DNA of 64,000 nt from the NCBI RefSeq assembly GCF_037975245.1, contig NC_092581.1:15687303-15751302 (forward strand). Reading direction: 5' to 3'. The DNA is from Apostichopus japonicus. Its lineage: Eukaryota > Echinodermata > Holothuroidea > Aspidochirotida > Stichopodidae. The notes beneath the pieces were generated by a model. The model did no database searches and was not told where the DNA came from. It worked only from the letters and a program-made list of their open reading frames with translations. Below, piece by piece: positions 13,870 to 26,273 of this stretch. Position numbers and translations under genes: made by a program. Numbering within the stretch: the first letter of the stretch is position 1; each line of letters begins with the position of its first letter.

Positions 13870-14034
13870 TCACATTAAGAGACATTGATCTTCGTGGTCT
13901 GATACTCTGTTTTTGCTGTTCGCCTTGCTGGTCTTTTTGAAGCTCATCCGACGAATCAGGCTCTTGCGACTGACTTTTTCTCTCAGAGTGCTCCAGACCC
14001 TACCAGATGAGGCAGGTCGGGTGGTGTTGGACAT
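13870..14034 (-). CDS. Candidate small basic protein (or last exon) with C-terminal CaaX box
   Basis: A 54-codon frame starts at ATG 14034 in the context gccaaaATGt and ends with TGA at 13870. The product is rich in Ser, Arg and Lys, has a basic stretch RRMSFKKTSK, and ends Cys-Leu-Leu-Met, a good CaaX prenylation box preceded by an acidic DHED segment. The segment is GC-richer than its surroundings, as coding DNA would be. An in-frame TGA lies 10 codons upstream of the ATG. A plausible splice acceptor (CTCATCTGGTAG) lies inside the frame at about codon 11, so this could instead be the last exon of a longer prenylated protein such as a Ras-superfamily GTPase. I do not recognise the family. 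If real, it would be a membrane-anchored cytoplasmic protein. Confidence 0.35.
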   Translation of the reverse strand: MSNTTRPASSGRVWSTLREKVSRKSLIRRMSFKKTSKANSKNRVSDHEDQCLLM

Positions 14035-17000
14035 TTTGGCAGAGCCCTTACACCGAGTTCATCCTGGACAACAACTTTTGAAGAGAAATATTTAAATGGC
14101 ATTAATCGCCAAATATTTTTCCACGGGAGAGTAAGACAACAAGAAAAGAAAAAGAGAGAAATAAATAGGAGAACACCTTCCGATGCAAAAAGCCGAAGTA
14201 AATCTGGCGATGAACGCTACTTTATGGGATGTACGTAATCCATCTAATTCCAAAACATTTCGACAGAGTCTGGCAGATCTTTCGTAGAGACTGGTCTTTA
14301 AACACGCTTTGACAAAAATTGCAGGTAGTACATTAATTATTAATTATACTGTACAAGTTAAATAAGAATCAGCAACTCCAGTGGCACGCTTTCACAAAAG
14401 TGATAGTTTAACCACCGAGCATAAAAAGCAAACAGCACGCGATCCACGATGTGAGAGTGTCACTATGACAACATGATATTAGAACATTATGCAGAAGTCA
14501 GCTAGCGTTTCTCACACTGTAGGTGAATCTATCCTAAGCACTCGGGATATGATACCGCATGTCCCTATTGTTTTTGCTTTCGATTCACGCTGCATGTATA
14601 TATGTATAGTCCTTGTTGGCTTCTCGTATGCTACTACTTTGTTGTCGGACGAGATTTCGATCCTTTCTTTTCTGCTCTGATTCGAAAGGGAAGAAGAATA
14701 AAAAAAATGATCAACTAGCTATCCACATATGACAGGAAATGATATTTCGTCCTGTGAAAGAGCACCGTCCCCAGCTACCGACAAGAGCGTACAAAGCTTC
14801 CTTCTCCCCGTAGAGGAAAGAGGCAATTGTCAATAGGTGATAAGTCCGCAGTTTGAATGGCAACCACATGTTTGGATACGGAGGGAGCATATATATATAT
14901 CTGTGAGTATATCCAAGTGCAAACAAACCCAGTGACCGACTCGTTACTAGCAGCTCGTTTCCTGAGGCGTACATGTGAAGGAAACCTGATGCAAGTTTGA
15001 AGGGGAAGCAGGAAACACTGGCAGGGTTTAAAAATACTATAATAGCATTACAAGACTGAAAACTAAGGGAAACCAAAAGCTCAAAACAAAAAATAAAACA
15101 CTTGAAATATCTCCAAGCGATCTTTTGTGACCTGAAAGCACCTGATGCTATGGCGATGGTTTGAACTCCAGTGAGTCAAAGTCTATAACAATCGAGGGGG
15201 GGGGGGGGGGGGGGGCGAGAGTAATTCTCATCTTGATCCATAACAATCTAATGTTCTTTTTTTTTATGTTGTGGCTTTTGGGGCTTTCTTTTATTTTACT
15301 CAACCCAATTGAAACCAGTTATTAAGATATTATCACATCAAGAAAGACCAATACGTATCAATCTGTACATCAACAATAAAAGGGGATCAACAGTTTTACA
15401 GTGTGATGGTGCAATAGTGTGATGTACGTCATTATTGTGGAGACACGTCCAAAGGGGTGACAATAATATTTTGTGGGATTTGAATACCACTGCACATTTG
15501 GCTAGAAAATTTGTCCCCCCCCCATTCATGACATAAACTGCTTGAATTATTCAACTATGATGTTATCATTATTACAGTTTATAAAACAAAAATATGCAAG
15601 TCAAATATATAAAGTAAGTTTCCATAGAAACCATTTAAACAAATTACTTTCTTATTTAATTGTTGAATAACGGTCTGAAGACTTCTTAATTGGTCTGATT
15701 TCATTTCCATGATAAAACTATGAAAACAAATAAAATGAAACATTTAAGTCTTCATGTAGTCTGTACAAAGGGTTAAACTTGTTGGCTGTCACGATACGCG
15801 ACTCCTGTACAGTAGTACATAGAAAACGGTAGCCAATGCTGAAGATTGTAAACGAGAATAACTACCCTGAAAATTATTCCTAACTGAGGTTATCCAGGCA
15901 CCTCAGCAATGTGTACCATTAGTCATGCACACTGGCCAACACTGCTAGGGGCTCAGTTCTTGGAAGTACATAATTTGCATTTTATTAAAGATCGATACAG
16001 TGGCTATACTGTACGATACAATTCTGCAGGTACAGATGTGATGTATGTGAGTGCATATCTATCTTTCATTTAGGCTGATGCCGCATATAATGTATACAGG
16101 AGATAATATAATACTAGTCAGCCTGGCAAAATAAAAATAATTATACAACAATAGCTTTTAAAATACAGAGAATTTGTTTTATTCAGTTTGCAACTGTACC
16201 CCCCTCCCCCACCCCAATCAGTAGTTTACCACTTTTATGATTATAACTGTAGGCAAATAAAATATCAAAGTATCAAAATGTAACAAACCCAAAATTATTT
16301 TTGCGATGAAACATGGCCAGTATTACATGATTAAACCGCATAGATATCAGATCTTGATTTTAAATCTATTTTAAATCTATTAAGAGGCCAGGATATTCCA
16401 GGTTTGAATGAGTTCCAATAATTGTACCGACAAATTAAGTCCATGGATAGTCCAAGGAATCATGGCAGCAGAATTGCAAGTAGAGGTTGTTTCTGCCCCC
16501 AAGTTTGTGAAAAACCCTCATACATATATATGTATATCCTAGAAGTGCTCCTACTTGGTAATAAAAGGTATGCTACCTTTTTCCATTTTTTTGCAAAATT
16601 CTGAAAGTGTCCTATTGTTACCATTTTTAAAAGATGCCTTTCTAAAACAGCTCAGGAAATGTTGTAATGAAAATGTGTTAATTTGAAACCTGTGGTACAT
16701 TTTGAGGTAACTTTGTGCTTCTCTCACCCCACCCCCCCCCCCCCCCCCAAGAAAAAAGGTGTCACATCTCCCTTATTGCTCTAAAAATTTGGCCCACCCA
16801 CTTCAAATGCCCAGGTTTCCCCTCCTCTGTCACCCCAAACATTTTAAAGCATTGAAGCACTAATCAACAGGTACTGGATATAGTCTATCTATTATTGTGC
16901 TCCCATCTACTAATATCCTCATCATATGTTGATGCCAATAACAGTCTTTTGACCAAGATAGTTGCAGAGCTTTCCCAATCTACTCACAATAAAGAGCAAA

Positions 17001-19319
17001 GCAATCCAATTCTCTGTGTCCCTTGTCAACAACAGATCCATTTATTCAACAATAGAGTGAGATTAAACACTGTGTTTACAATACCAATAGACCAAAATAA
17101 ATCTACAAACTGATTCAGCTGCCAAAGATGTGCTCACTACCTACAACCTCTTTCTCTGCTTCATACTTGGCCGATTTCTTTCAATGAGCAACCCCTAGGC
17201 CCGTTATAAAACACTCAGAACTGAACCACCGTAGTAGTACTACAGTGTAACTTTAATAGCAATGTACAACTGTGGCTCTGTATGAACGTCTGCAAGCCTA
17301 CAAGGCGTTTGCTTTCTAATGTACGAACCATTCGATTGTTGTTCATTCACCCCACTTGATGGAATGGATGGTGCTGTATTGTTTGGGTCTTGTGGACTTT
17401 TAAGGGTTCTGTCCTTGATGACTTTACTGAGAAAAGTTTCTAAGCGTGTTTTCTAGAGTTTGCCGAAGTAATGAAGCACATGTGACTCGTAACCATTTTC
17501 TTTTCCTTTTATGTGTGCGTGTATTATATTAGTTCTTCTAGGGCTCAGCCTTATGAGATGGTTTTGGTACATTTTTAAAAACAATTTCCGATAGTATTTA
17601 ACAGCTCTATGACAACGATGTAGTTCAATTTAAATGGGATGTACATAGTCAAGTTTCATTTCAAATGGAAGAAGAAGACTCTCAGAAATACTTGAAAATG
17701 TCACTTGTAGTTCAAAATGTTATTTGGCAATGTTGCCAATTTGGGGAAAAAACACTATCTACCCGAGGGAAAAGATTTGTGGAATTGATGGAATCAATTA
17801 ATGCTCAGGTGATTATGATCAGGGGTCTTAGGATAATTCAGGAAGGGTTAATTTAATATCCTCTCGTCTGAGAATAAACTACGAGTGGTACTTTGAGCAG
17901 GTTCCTGTTTGACAGACAGCGCTTAAATTACAGTGAAATAGTTAATTACCTATGAGCTTAATTAGATTAGAAAACTTGAATAAAGGTTGGGCTGGTGACC
18001 TCAAGCCTTCTCAAAAGCTGCTAAAGAGAAATTTGAAGAGAGAGCAGACCTAGTGACGTACGTACTACCCACGTATACAGGAACATACTTTTACCTCGAG
18101 GGGGTTTTTATCGGTGAGAAAAGAATTGCCAATATCCCTAGGAACAGGAAGATTATAGACTTCACAAGCGCTGGGAGATGAATGCAGTAGAAGGCCCGCA
18201 AGTGCTTGTTTCAATTTTCCTTGTTTTCTTGTTGGATGATTGGATCTATGACATACATACATATATATATAAACCTTTGAACTGCATTGTCCAATCATAT
18301 AAATTATAACATAGTTCTACATCGATGACATGATTACATGGTAGATAACAATACACATTACATTGTATGAAATACATAACTGTAGGATCAACAATATAAT
18401 ACCACACAGGAAACCTGCTAATATGAATATTATTATGTCTCATCCATGAAAGTACCTGCTGGGGGACAAGAAGCTCAGATTAATTCTTCACAGAACACAT
18501 ATTTTAGCATGCTTGGTTTCAATCATTTTAATAAATCTTTAGTACTGCATGTACTGAACGGTAGCAGCTGTCGACCCAATGGTATACCACACCATAATGG
18601 TATACTAATAGGAATCATTTTGTCAATTAAATCTCACCGATTTTCCTACCACACAACAAAGAAGTCTCAACGAACCCTACATCTACAGCACTATAAAGGT
18701 GTTTTCACACTTGTTTGATTTCAAATATAAGAGAATGTTTTTCAAATAAGTGCATAATCTACCGTAAGTCATAAAAATCCTACAACCACTTCCGGCTCTG
18801 TCTGCAGGCCGTGGTGAGCCTGAGCATTTCCTGACGATCACAAGATTGCAGACTTTTTGAAGCAGTTAAATGTCAAAACAGAAGTTGAGGTCTTGTCGAA
18901 TGGTGTAAGGATAAAGAAAACAAAAAAAGACAAACTAAATTGACATCCAGGGTTAAAAGGTCTATTAAATTCTATTCCAAATTTAGATTAAAAAATCGAC
19001 ATCTATGCCAAAATCATTCGGCACACATTTGAGGCAGAAGTGCAATTGCATGGGGCAAGGACCCCACTGTTAATAATACTTTAATAGTGTTGGTCTCAGT
19101 ATTAATTGGTTCGAGGGTACTTTCTGTCGAAAGTGCATGTGTTACAACTGCACTATTCACAGAGGAAACTCATGGATGATATAATGATGGTGCCTCACGG
19201 ATAAGATCTCAAGACATTTTTGTCGTTCATGCTAAAATGTAATAATTATACTATATGTGAAAACTAGGCAGGTTCAAGATTAAAGACGTCTGTCTGAGAT
19301 ACATTTCGAAAAACAGCAC
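14035..19319. other. Long non-coding stretch
   Basis: No recognisable coding exon. Homopolymer tracts include a run of about 26 G at 15188-15216 and a C-run at 16732-16748. The 121-codon ORF at 14711-15076 (minus), upstream of the CaaX frame, has no recognisable domain and was not called. No transposon boundaries are visible. Confidence 0.35.
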
Positions 19320-20010
19320 TTAGTTTAGTTTAGTAGAAAAAAAGGATCAGGAGGGACACTTAAGTCCCCATCAAGGACCCTATAGAGAGAGCAAAAAAAC
19401 TGAAGACACAAACACTCAGACCCGATTACAATGCTTAAAGTGCTTGTCCAAAGCATTCTTAAACCCATTGACACTACTTGCAAGTACAACTTTCTCAGGC
19501 AAACCATTCCACTCATTCACAACCCTATTAGAAAAAAAGTTATGCCGAATATTAATCCTACTATGTGACTTTTGGAGTTTAAGACAATGACCTCTGGTAC
19601 AACTACTGTTAGCAAACATGAAAAAGTCGGTAAAGGATAAATTGTCGAAACCATACACAATCTTGAAAACCTGGATCAAGTCCCCACGTAACCTCCTAAG
19701 CTCCAGTGTGGTGAGATTCAACAGTTGTAACCGCCTATTATAAGGAACACTCTTTAAGGAACTAATCATCCTAGTAGCCCTCCGCTGGACCTTTTCAAGT
19801 ACTTCCTTATCCTTAGCAAAATATGGGTTCCAAGCCTGCACAGCATACTCCAGATGAGGCCTAACCAACTGCTTATGAAGCCTAACTATGTCCTCTTTCA
19901 GAAAACTGAAGTTCATCTTGATCATACCTAAAACCCTATTACCTCTCTTAGCAATGACTGAGTAATCATTCTTTGATTTTTGGACCATTCTTTGTTCAAA
20001 TGAACAACCC
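19320..20010 (-). mobile_element. 5'-truncated non-LTR retrotransposon (CR1/L2-type), reverse transcriptase C-terminus
   Basis: The minus frame ending at 19416 encodes the end of a LINE reverse transcriptase. Diagnostic blocks are 'AKRGNRVLGMIKMNFSF', 'KQLVRPHLEYAVQAWNP', 'VQRRATRMI' and 'FFSNRVVNEWNGLPEKVV', followed by the usual FKNALDKH-type terminus. The similarity fades near 19990, so most of the RT and the endonuclease are missing (typical 5' truncation). A short 3' UTR ends in a TAAAC-type tail, seen as 'cttagtttagttta' on the plus strand at 19320-19333. The tail and truncation indicate a dead copy made by target-primed reverse transcription. The frame is intact to its stop, so the insertion is fairly young. 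Confidence 0.85.
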
Positions 20011-20420
20011 CCAGAAAAAGTCCCAACCCACTGTGATATATGTGACAGCTGATAGCTAAAATGCACCTCAGATGAATGATATCACCTCACAGGTAAAGAT
20101 AAGAGGGTATAATTCTGCCATTCATGAGCGCTGAATACGATGTAAGTGGGTGAAACTACCGTATGTGAAAGCTAATTGTGATTCAAGTACAGGGATTTCA
20201 CTTTCATATACATTTGAAAGCAGTGCAAAGGAATGTATGAATAAGCATTCTTCAATGTCAAAGAGACAGGTAAGCGAGGAGCGAAGTAAATTAACGAATG
20301 TCGTGTATGGTGATTTGACACAAAAACCTCAAAAGTTCTGTTCATTTTCTGTGTCTGTATTTGAATGTGGAATAGTGTGGAAAATTTCAAAAATGTCTTA
20401 AAATATATATATTTACATCC

Positions 20421-20870
20421 AGGTCCTTACAATTGTGACACTCCGTTTGTTATCACCTGTGTTCTCTGTCCTGATATATACAATACATTGGCCAAACCTC
20501 CACTCCCTTTAATTTACGACTTACAGTAATAATCACAAAAGCACAATCAGACTCAACAACACCAGTTTTCCAGTGGCTGAACATTTTAATCTTCCACAAG
20601 TACAATATCAACTGTCTTAAGTTTGCCATAATCCTGGGTAATTTGTCTGACCATAATAAAAGAAACTCGAAGGAAATGGAAAAGATCCTTAAAGTACGTT
20701 CACACTGTCATGGTCTCAATAGGGATATGGCTTTTCTTTCCTGGTTCAAGCACTTTGAGCAGTCTGGGGCTAACAGTAGACCATCGTGATTTCAATCACT
20801 CTTTTTACGCCTGACGAAGGACCAGGGTGTCCGAAAACTAATGTAGCGTGTAGTTATTTCTAGATTCTAA
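20421..20870 (+). mobile_element. Penelope-like element: GIY-YIG endonuclease end plus hammerhead-like motif
   Basis: The open frame 20478-20789 (103 codons plus TGA) contains 'QYIGQTSTPFNLRL', the YIG half of the GIY-YIG nuclease domain of Penelope-like retroelements. It is followed by a C-terminal segment with 'HNKRNSKEMEKIL' and 'FLSWFKHFEQSG'. The preceding Cys-x2-Cys segment (CVLCP, about 20459) is in another frame, so one frameshift has broken the gene. Twenty-two bases after the stop, 20811-20838 reads CTGACGA, stem GGAC/GTCC, GAAAAC, which matches the hammerhead core boxes. The RT domain upstream is absent. The (AT)n tract starts at 20920. Confidence 0.75.
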
Positions 20871-20916
20871 ATATTATGTTGGATTTAAAGGCATTACATG
20901 TTGTCCTCATCTTTTC

Positions 20917-20919
<3 letters not shown>

Positions 20920-20974
<55 letters not shown>
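20920..20974. repeat. (AT)n microsatellite
   Basis: Uninterrupted alternating AT over about 54 bp between the Penelope-like remnant and the adjacent inverted-repeat element. Confidence 0.95.
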
Positions 20975-20977
<3 letters not shown>

Positions 20978-20991
20978 CTGTTCCATGAATC

Positions 20992-21326
20992 CAGTGGCGG
21001 AGCGTCCATAAAGTCAGGGGGGCGGATGCCCCCCCTGACGGACTCAAATGGACTGCTGGCGCCCTTTTCAGCTTTTTACTACTTTTTACTTATTTGCGAT
21101 GATTGCCTTTTTTAGTGTGCTCTCATCTACCTATTGACATTTGTCACATTATCTGCAAATTAGCAAGGCCCAGAAAGGGTCATTTCCGGCGTTCTAGGGA
21201 GTATGTTTAGTCCAAAAATTTCTGTACGCTCTGCGCCAATCCTTGGTGGCGCTCTGCTTGGATAGTGTCAAAAGCGCCCCTACAGACCATTCTCGCCCCC
21301 TCTGACCAATACCCCCTCCGCCACTG
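20992..21326 (-). mobile_element. hAT-like MITE, family 1 (copy B)
   Basis: Bounded by CAGTGGCGGA and TCCGCCACTG and flanked by a perfect 8-bp TSD, catgaatc (20984-20991 and 21327-21334). An 8-bp TSD with CAG ends is characteristic of hAT transposons. The element has 335 bp and no ORF of transposase type, so it is non-autonomous. It lies in the opposite orientation to the copies at 29766 and 62280. It contains the shared hairpin module at about 21168-21275. Confidence 0.9.
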
Positions 21327-21334
21327 CATGAATC

Positions 21335-24300
21335 CTGTGTACATGAAAGTAAATCATTCAAGATGGCACATAAAATTATGGTTGCATGCTTCCTACTATC
21401 TTTGGATCACAGTGAACGTCCATATAGACAAGGTTTACCAGTTCATGCTAGGCACGGTAGAACAAGAGTGCTAAGACTGTGGGGAGACAGGTAAGAGAGG
21501 AGCATAGTAAACAGGTAAGGTAAATTATAGACCATCACCAGGTGCAAGCTTGATAATTGCTACTGATGGCAGTTGAAAAGTTTCAATTTTTCACATTTTC
21601 AGAAAATGTTAAAGTGAGCACAGATCTCTCCAAAAACTCTCACTGTCCATAATTTGTAATAAAGTGGCAGCTAACAGCACTTCTGGTGCTGTCTGCTAGT
21701 ATTTTAAATTATTTGAATGATGCATGCAGCTGTTATATAATTCAGACCTCAACATTCGGATCAAATTTTTATACACAGTGCATTATATTCGCATCCAAAA
21801 ACGATCCAAAAAGTGTAGTAAAAGCATCGTCCAAACTTCTAAACTTAGAATCAAGTTGATTTTCACTCCATCGTGCTCTCTCATTGATGAAGGCAGTGAG
21901 GGGGATTCCCATCTAACTATACTTTTCCTGACACAATTCCAGTCTTTCCTATGGCTAATTTATCCTTAAATTAAGAGGGGGAAGTTTTATTTGCTGTTCA
22001 ATGTCAACGGAACATGGATTTAAATTACCGATTCATGTGACGATTACACAGCTTTTCCGTCTCAGTGTGTGTTTTCCTGAAACAAATGGCACATGTATAC
22101 TTTTTGTCTGCAATGTTGTGGTGGACATATGATATGTCGCATGGCTGAGTGTTAAAGGCGTTGAAGACTCGCCCCAAACAGCGTGCCGCCATCTTTAAAA
22201 AGTTAACTTTCCGTTGCTTGCAAGTGAAGTTTTTCTCTTGTCGCTACAAAATGCAGACAGTAATGAAACGTGGTACCTTGTTATCTTTAGCTGGACCAGA
22301 GATGTCCATCGATGTATCGTTCACTGTGCTGTGGGTATTGACCGCAGCTGTATGTACTGACTGTACACTAGTGTCTAATTACCGACGGTAGCAAGCTGTG
22401 TGTGTATTTTCTGGGATCGATGGTGGTGTCTAACACTTCTGTTACACCTCATTCGAAACTAGGTCAGATTAACGGCATTAGACGTTTTTCTTTGCACAAG
22501 TCTTAAAACCCTTTAAAGGGGAAAAAATTTGGTTCTGTAGTATATGTGCATTTATAGCATGCATGCACAGTCCGTGGGAAAACACAGTATATATACAGGA
22601 AGTAATTAAGTGTACAGAGCTCTATACTTCAAAGCAATAGTGACTATTTACATGATAATGTAACCAGGAAAAACATACAACATCAGAGAATGAGGGAGGG
22701 GAGGAAGGGGGGAGGAGAATAGGAGGGTTGGAAGGGAAATGACTGGTACTAGTAGATGGGATTAACTCTACACATAGGCTGGTCAATGATGGTTTCCCCT
22801 GGTTCTTCCCAAGTTCTTTCATCCGCCCACTTTTCCTTTCCCCTACCCCTTCACTGCAAAATAGAAAACCAATAAGTAACCAGATTCATTCAAGTATAAG
22901 AATGAGATAAAACAAACAGTAGAGGGAAAGGTACGAAAAGATCGGTCCAACAATGTATGTCATTACGTACTGAAAAGAGTGTCCATCCTCTAGTCGACTC
23001 CTCCTATACCTCCCCTCCTCATCCACCCCCTCCCCCCCCCAAAAAAAAGGTGAAATTCATACAGTACCTTCATAACATGAAACGATAAGGTATACTGAGT
23101 GATCCCTGCAGACATACAGACTACAGCATTGCTACAGTGTTTGCATGCTAATGACTAGTGGAGTCAACAACAGGATATGAAGCCTGGTCCCTCTGTCTGC
23201 AACAGAAAGAGCTGTCTGCAGTGATTTTAGGGATTTTCTTTTATGCTGGACACAGAATGTTTGACATCAATCGATTCAAACCTGTAACAGAGAGAGGTAA
23301 GTTGATTCTTATTAAAAGTACATTACAGGAACAAAGATGATAAAGGCGGGGGGGGGGGGGGGACTTGTCTATGTGATTAGTCTATCACCTCATTGGTCTC
23401 TCAACAAGGCTACCGTTAGGTACAGTAGTAAATAAACAAAACTGAAAAACCTGTGATTCTCTGGTAACTACTTGAAAAGGCTTTGGAGAGAAATCTCATT
23501 TACCTGGAATTAAAGCCGAGAGTGATAGGTCGTACCATGTAACAACAAATGGCACAGGCCTACTACTACTTCTCATTCAGAAAAAAATGTCTCTTTTGAA
23601 GCCTCTAGAAATGCGGAGGCCATGCATCCCAACATTTTGTTGCATGGACACTTTTCACGGCAGTATTAGATACACCCGTGGAATATGATTAGAACATTTT
23701 GGGTTTACTGTACTTCTACTTCAGGAATTTGAGATGAAATTTGACTAACACAAGCTCATAGGATTTTCTAGTATTGAGCAAAAGAAGGAAACCTTGAATA
23801 CCAAAATTAGCCCAATAAAAATCTTTCAATTATCTATATTTACCTGCCTCAACGTCTGAGAATAATTAAGAGCCTGGTCAGACCACCCAGGAAAACATTT
23901 TTAATTTTTAGTAATTATGCAATGTTGCACCTAGCAGGTCAAGTTTGAGGTCAAGATAGATAAAATCTGATGGTTTCTTTTACCAAAAATGTATTACTTG
24001 TGATGAATCTATGAATTCTGGATATTCTAAGGTAAGTTCTTTCAATGAAGTCCCTCTGAAGCTATTAAACTTGAGGCGACTAGAAACTAAAGACAGTAGT
24101 GTTCAAACGATTATGCATAACAGAAAATACCGATTACCGATTATTTTTTTCATAATCATACCGATTCCGATTATTTGAAAAAGAGAAAATATCCCGTTTA
24201 TACGAAATACAAAGAAATTCATTCCAGAATGGTTCAGTCAAAGGAATGGTCTAAACAAAAATTCCAACTATGCAACTACAATACAAAAAAAGTTGATACA

Positions 24301-24919
24301 TACATACAGCTGTGCATACACACACATACTAGCATACATATGCATGGATGTATACATACAACCACACAGATAAACATACAGATATATACATACAGACACA
24401 TAGACATACAGACACTTACATATAAACAAATATCAAATCAACAAAATAAAGAATAATTTTAGCCAGATAACATTAATAAATTTCAAGTACTGTACACATG
24501 CACAAGCTGGAACAGTACAAGCTCCAAACAGGGATGCCTGCAACTCCATTCATATTTGAGGGGGCAGGGAGGGGGGGGGGGGAAATGGCCAAATTCTGGG
24601 GGTACAACTGCATGAGACGTAAAGCAGGACACACTTTAAAGGTGAAAGACTTACTGAACATGATATGAATGAATGACACGCCAGCATAAATGATTATGAA
24701 ATGAAGAGTTCCAAGCTAATTGATTAATAAATGACTTCCTAACTGTGTGCAATTGACACTCAAATTACAGAATAACACCTGCCACATATAATTTTATCTT
24801 GATTATTCGTTAAATTGTATGAAATGTACAGTCCTGTTAATATTATTCCTTGAACAAGTAAAACAATCTCTGTGATGTAATATGCACCTAAAAGATATAT
24901 ATGTACCACAATTTATGCC
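21335..24919. other. Intergenic, nothing recognised
   Basis: AT-rich. Contains C/G tracts (about 23030, 23346-23363, 24571-24582) and an imperfect ACATACAG-type simple repeat at 24296-24430. The ORFs are short and featureless. Confidence 0.4.
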
Positions 24920-25740
24920 AAAAGTTTCTGTGTTATTACAGTTTTAACACATTTTCTAGAAATTAGTCATAAATAGCTATGAGTGGGTACATCCTATCAT
25001 CACTCATGATAGTCCAACCCTACAAAATACAAAAATGAAACTTCTATTTTATTACAAAATTTGAAACCAATTTTCTAGAAATTAGTCATAATAGCTGAGT
25101 GGGTTCATCCTTTCAGCATACATGATGTCCAACAAAATACAAAAATGAAACTTCTATTTTATTACAAAATTTTAAACAATTTTCTAAATTAGTTATAAGT
25201 AGCTATGAGTGGGTTCATCCTATCAGCATACATGATGTCCAACCCTACAAAATACAAAAATCAAACTTTTATTTTATTACAACATTTTAAACCAATTTTC
25301 TAGAAATTAGTTATAAGTAGCTATGAGTGGGTTCATCCTATCAGCATACATGATGTCCAACCCTACAAAATACAAAAATGAAACTTCTATTTTATTGAAC
25401 AATTTTAAACCAATTTTCTCAAATGAGTCATTAGTAGCTATAAGGTGTGTTCATCCCATTAGCATACATTATGTCCAACCCTACATAATACAAAAACGAA
25501 ACTTCTATTTTATTACAAATTGTAAACCAATTTTCTCAAAATTAGTCATGAATAGTTACTGTATAAGGTGTGTTCATCCCATCAGCACACATGATGTTCA
25601 ACCCTACAAAATATAAAAATCAATCCGAACTGTTTTATACACCATTATACCATTAGACATGTTATACACTATTTTAAACCGATGATCTGATGGATATTAG
25701 TCATGAGTAGCTATGAGTGAGCTCACCCTATCAAAATAAA
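24920..25740. repeat. Tandem array, seven units of about 117 bp
   Basis: The landmark 'ctatgagtgggttcatcc' and variants occur near 24977, 25095, 25203, 25321, 25437, 25560 and 25711. Each unit also has 'tgatgtccaaccctacaaaa' and 'gaaacttctattttatta'. Period is 108-123 bp for the first six units; the last unit is more diverged and further away. The plus frame 25323-25616 spans repeats and is not a gene. Confidence 0.9.
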
Positions 25741-26039
25741 CTACTATGATTATTGTCTTAGTCAGTACTATATAGTACATCCTGCAGAGAAGGTTTGCAA
25801 CCAATTGAATCCAAAACAAACATATCAATGACATTTAGAATAAGGAAAAGGCTTAAAGCATATCTGCACGTGTTTTAGCATAACTGCCATTTGCTTTATT
25901 ATCATAATAATATGCAAATAGTGTTCCTTTCTGCCAAGAGGAAACTACAGAACTTGTAGCATATATAGCAGAGAGCGCAGCGGTCGATCGTTTCCTCTAG
26001 ACTGATGGCGCCAAATATGGTTATTTATAAGAAAGTTAA

Positions 26040-26269
26040 AGGTAGTCAGTGTAATAGGCCCCAAATTATAGCACGCTATAATTGCTAGAAGTTTTCAAAA
26101 AGTACTTTCCTGGAGGTCTTTAATTCTCCAAATTGTTCTCAGACTTTTCCTGAATGTCCCAGCGAGGAAAAATTCCCACAAGGTTGTAATAAAAACAGTT
26201 TAAGAATTTTTGACCAAAAGGTGACCATATTCAAATATCTAGCATATTTGGGGCCAATACAGCATACCT
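26040..26269. mobile_element. TTAA-flanked MITE (Kolobok/piggyBac-like)
   Basis: The sequence is flanked by TTAA at 26036-26039 and 26270-26273. The ends are imperfect inverted repeats of about 35 bp starting AGGTA and sharing 'taggccccaaat' (left) with 'ttggccccaaat' (right, reverse strand). A TTAA duplication is known for the piggyBac and Kolobok superfamilies. At 230 bp it has no coding capacity. Confidence 0.7.
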
Positions 26270-26273
26270 TTAA

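Noticed and set aside
14711-15076. 121-codon minus ORF upstream of the CaaX frame
   Set aside because: No recognisable domain, no splice link to the CaaX frame and no coding-like composition.
20876-21115. 79-codon plus ORF with Tyr-Ile repeats
   Set aside because: It is a read-through of the (AT)n microsatellite into a MITE.
25020-25640. CRISPR-like regularly spaced repeats
   Set aside because: The 117-bp units are fully repetitive with no unique spacers, and the genome is animal; it is an ordinary tandem array.
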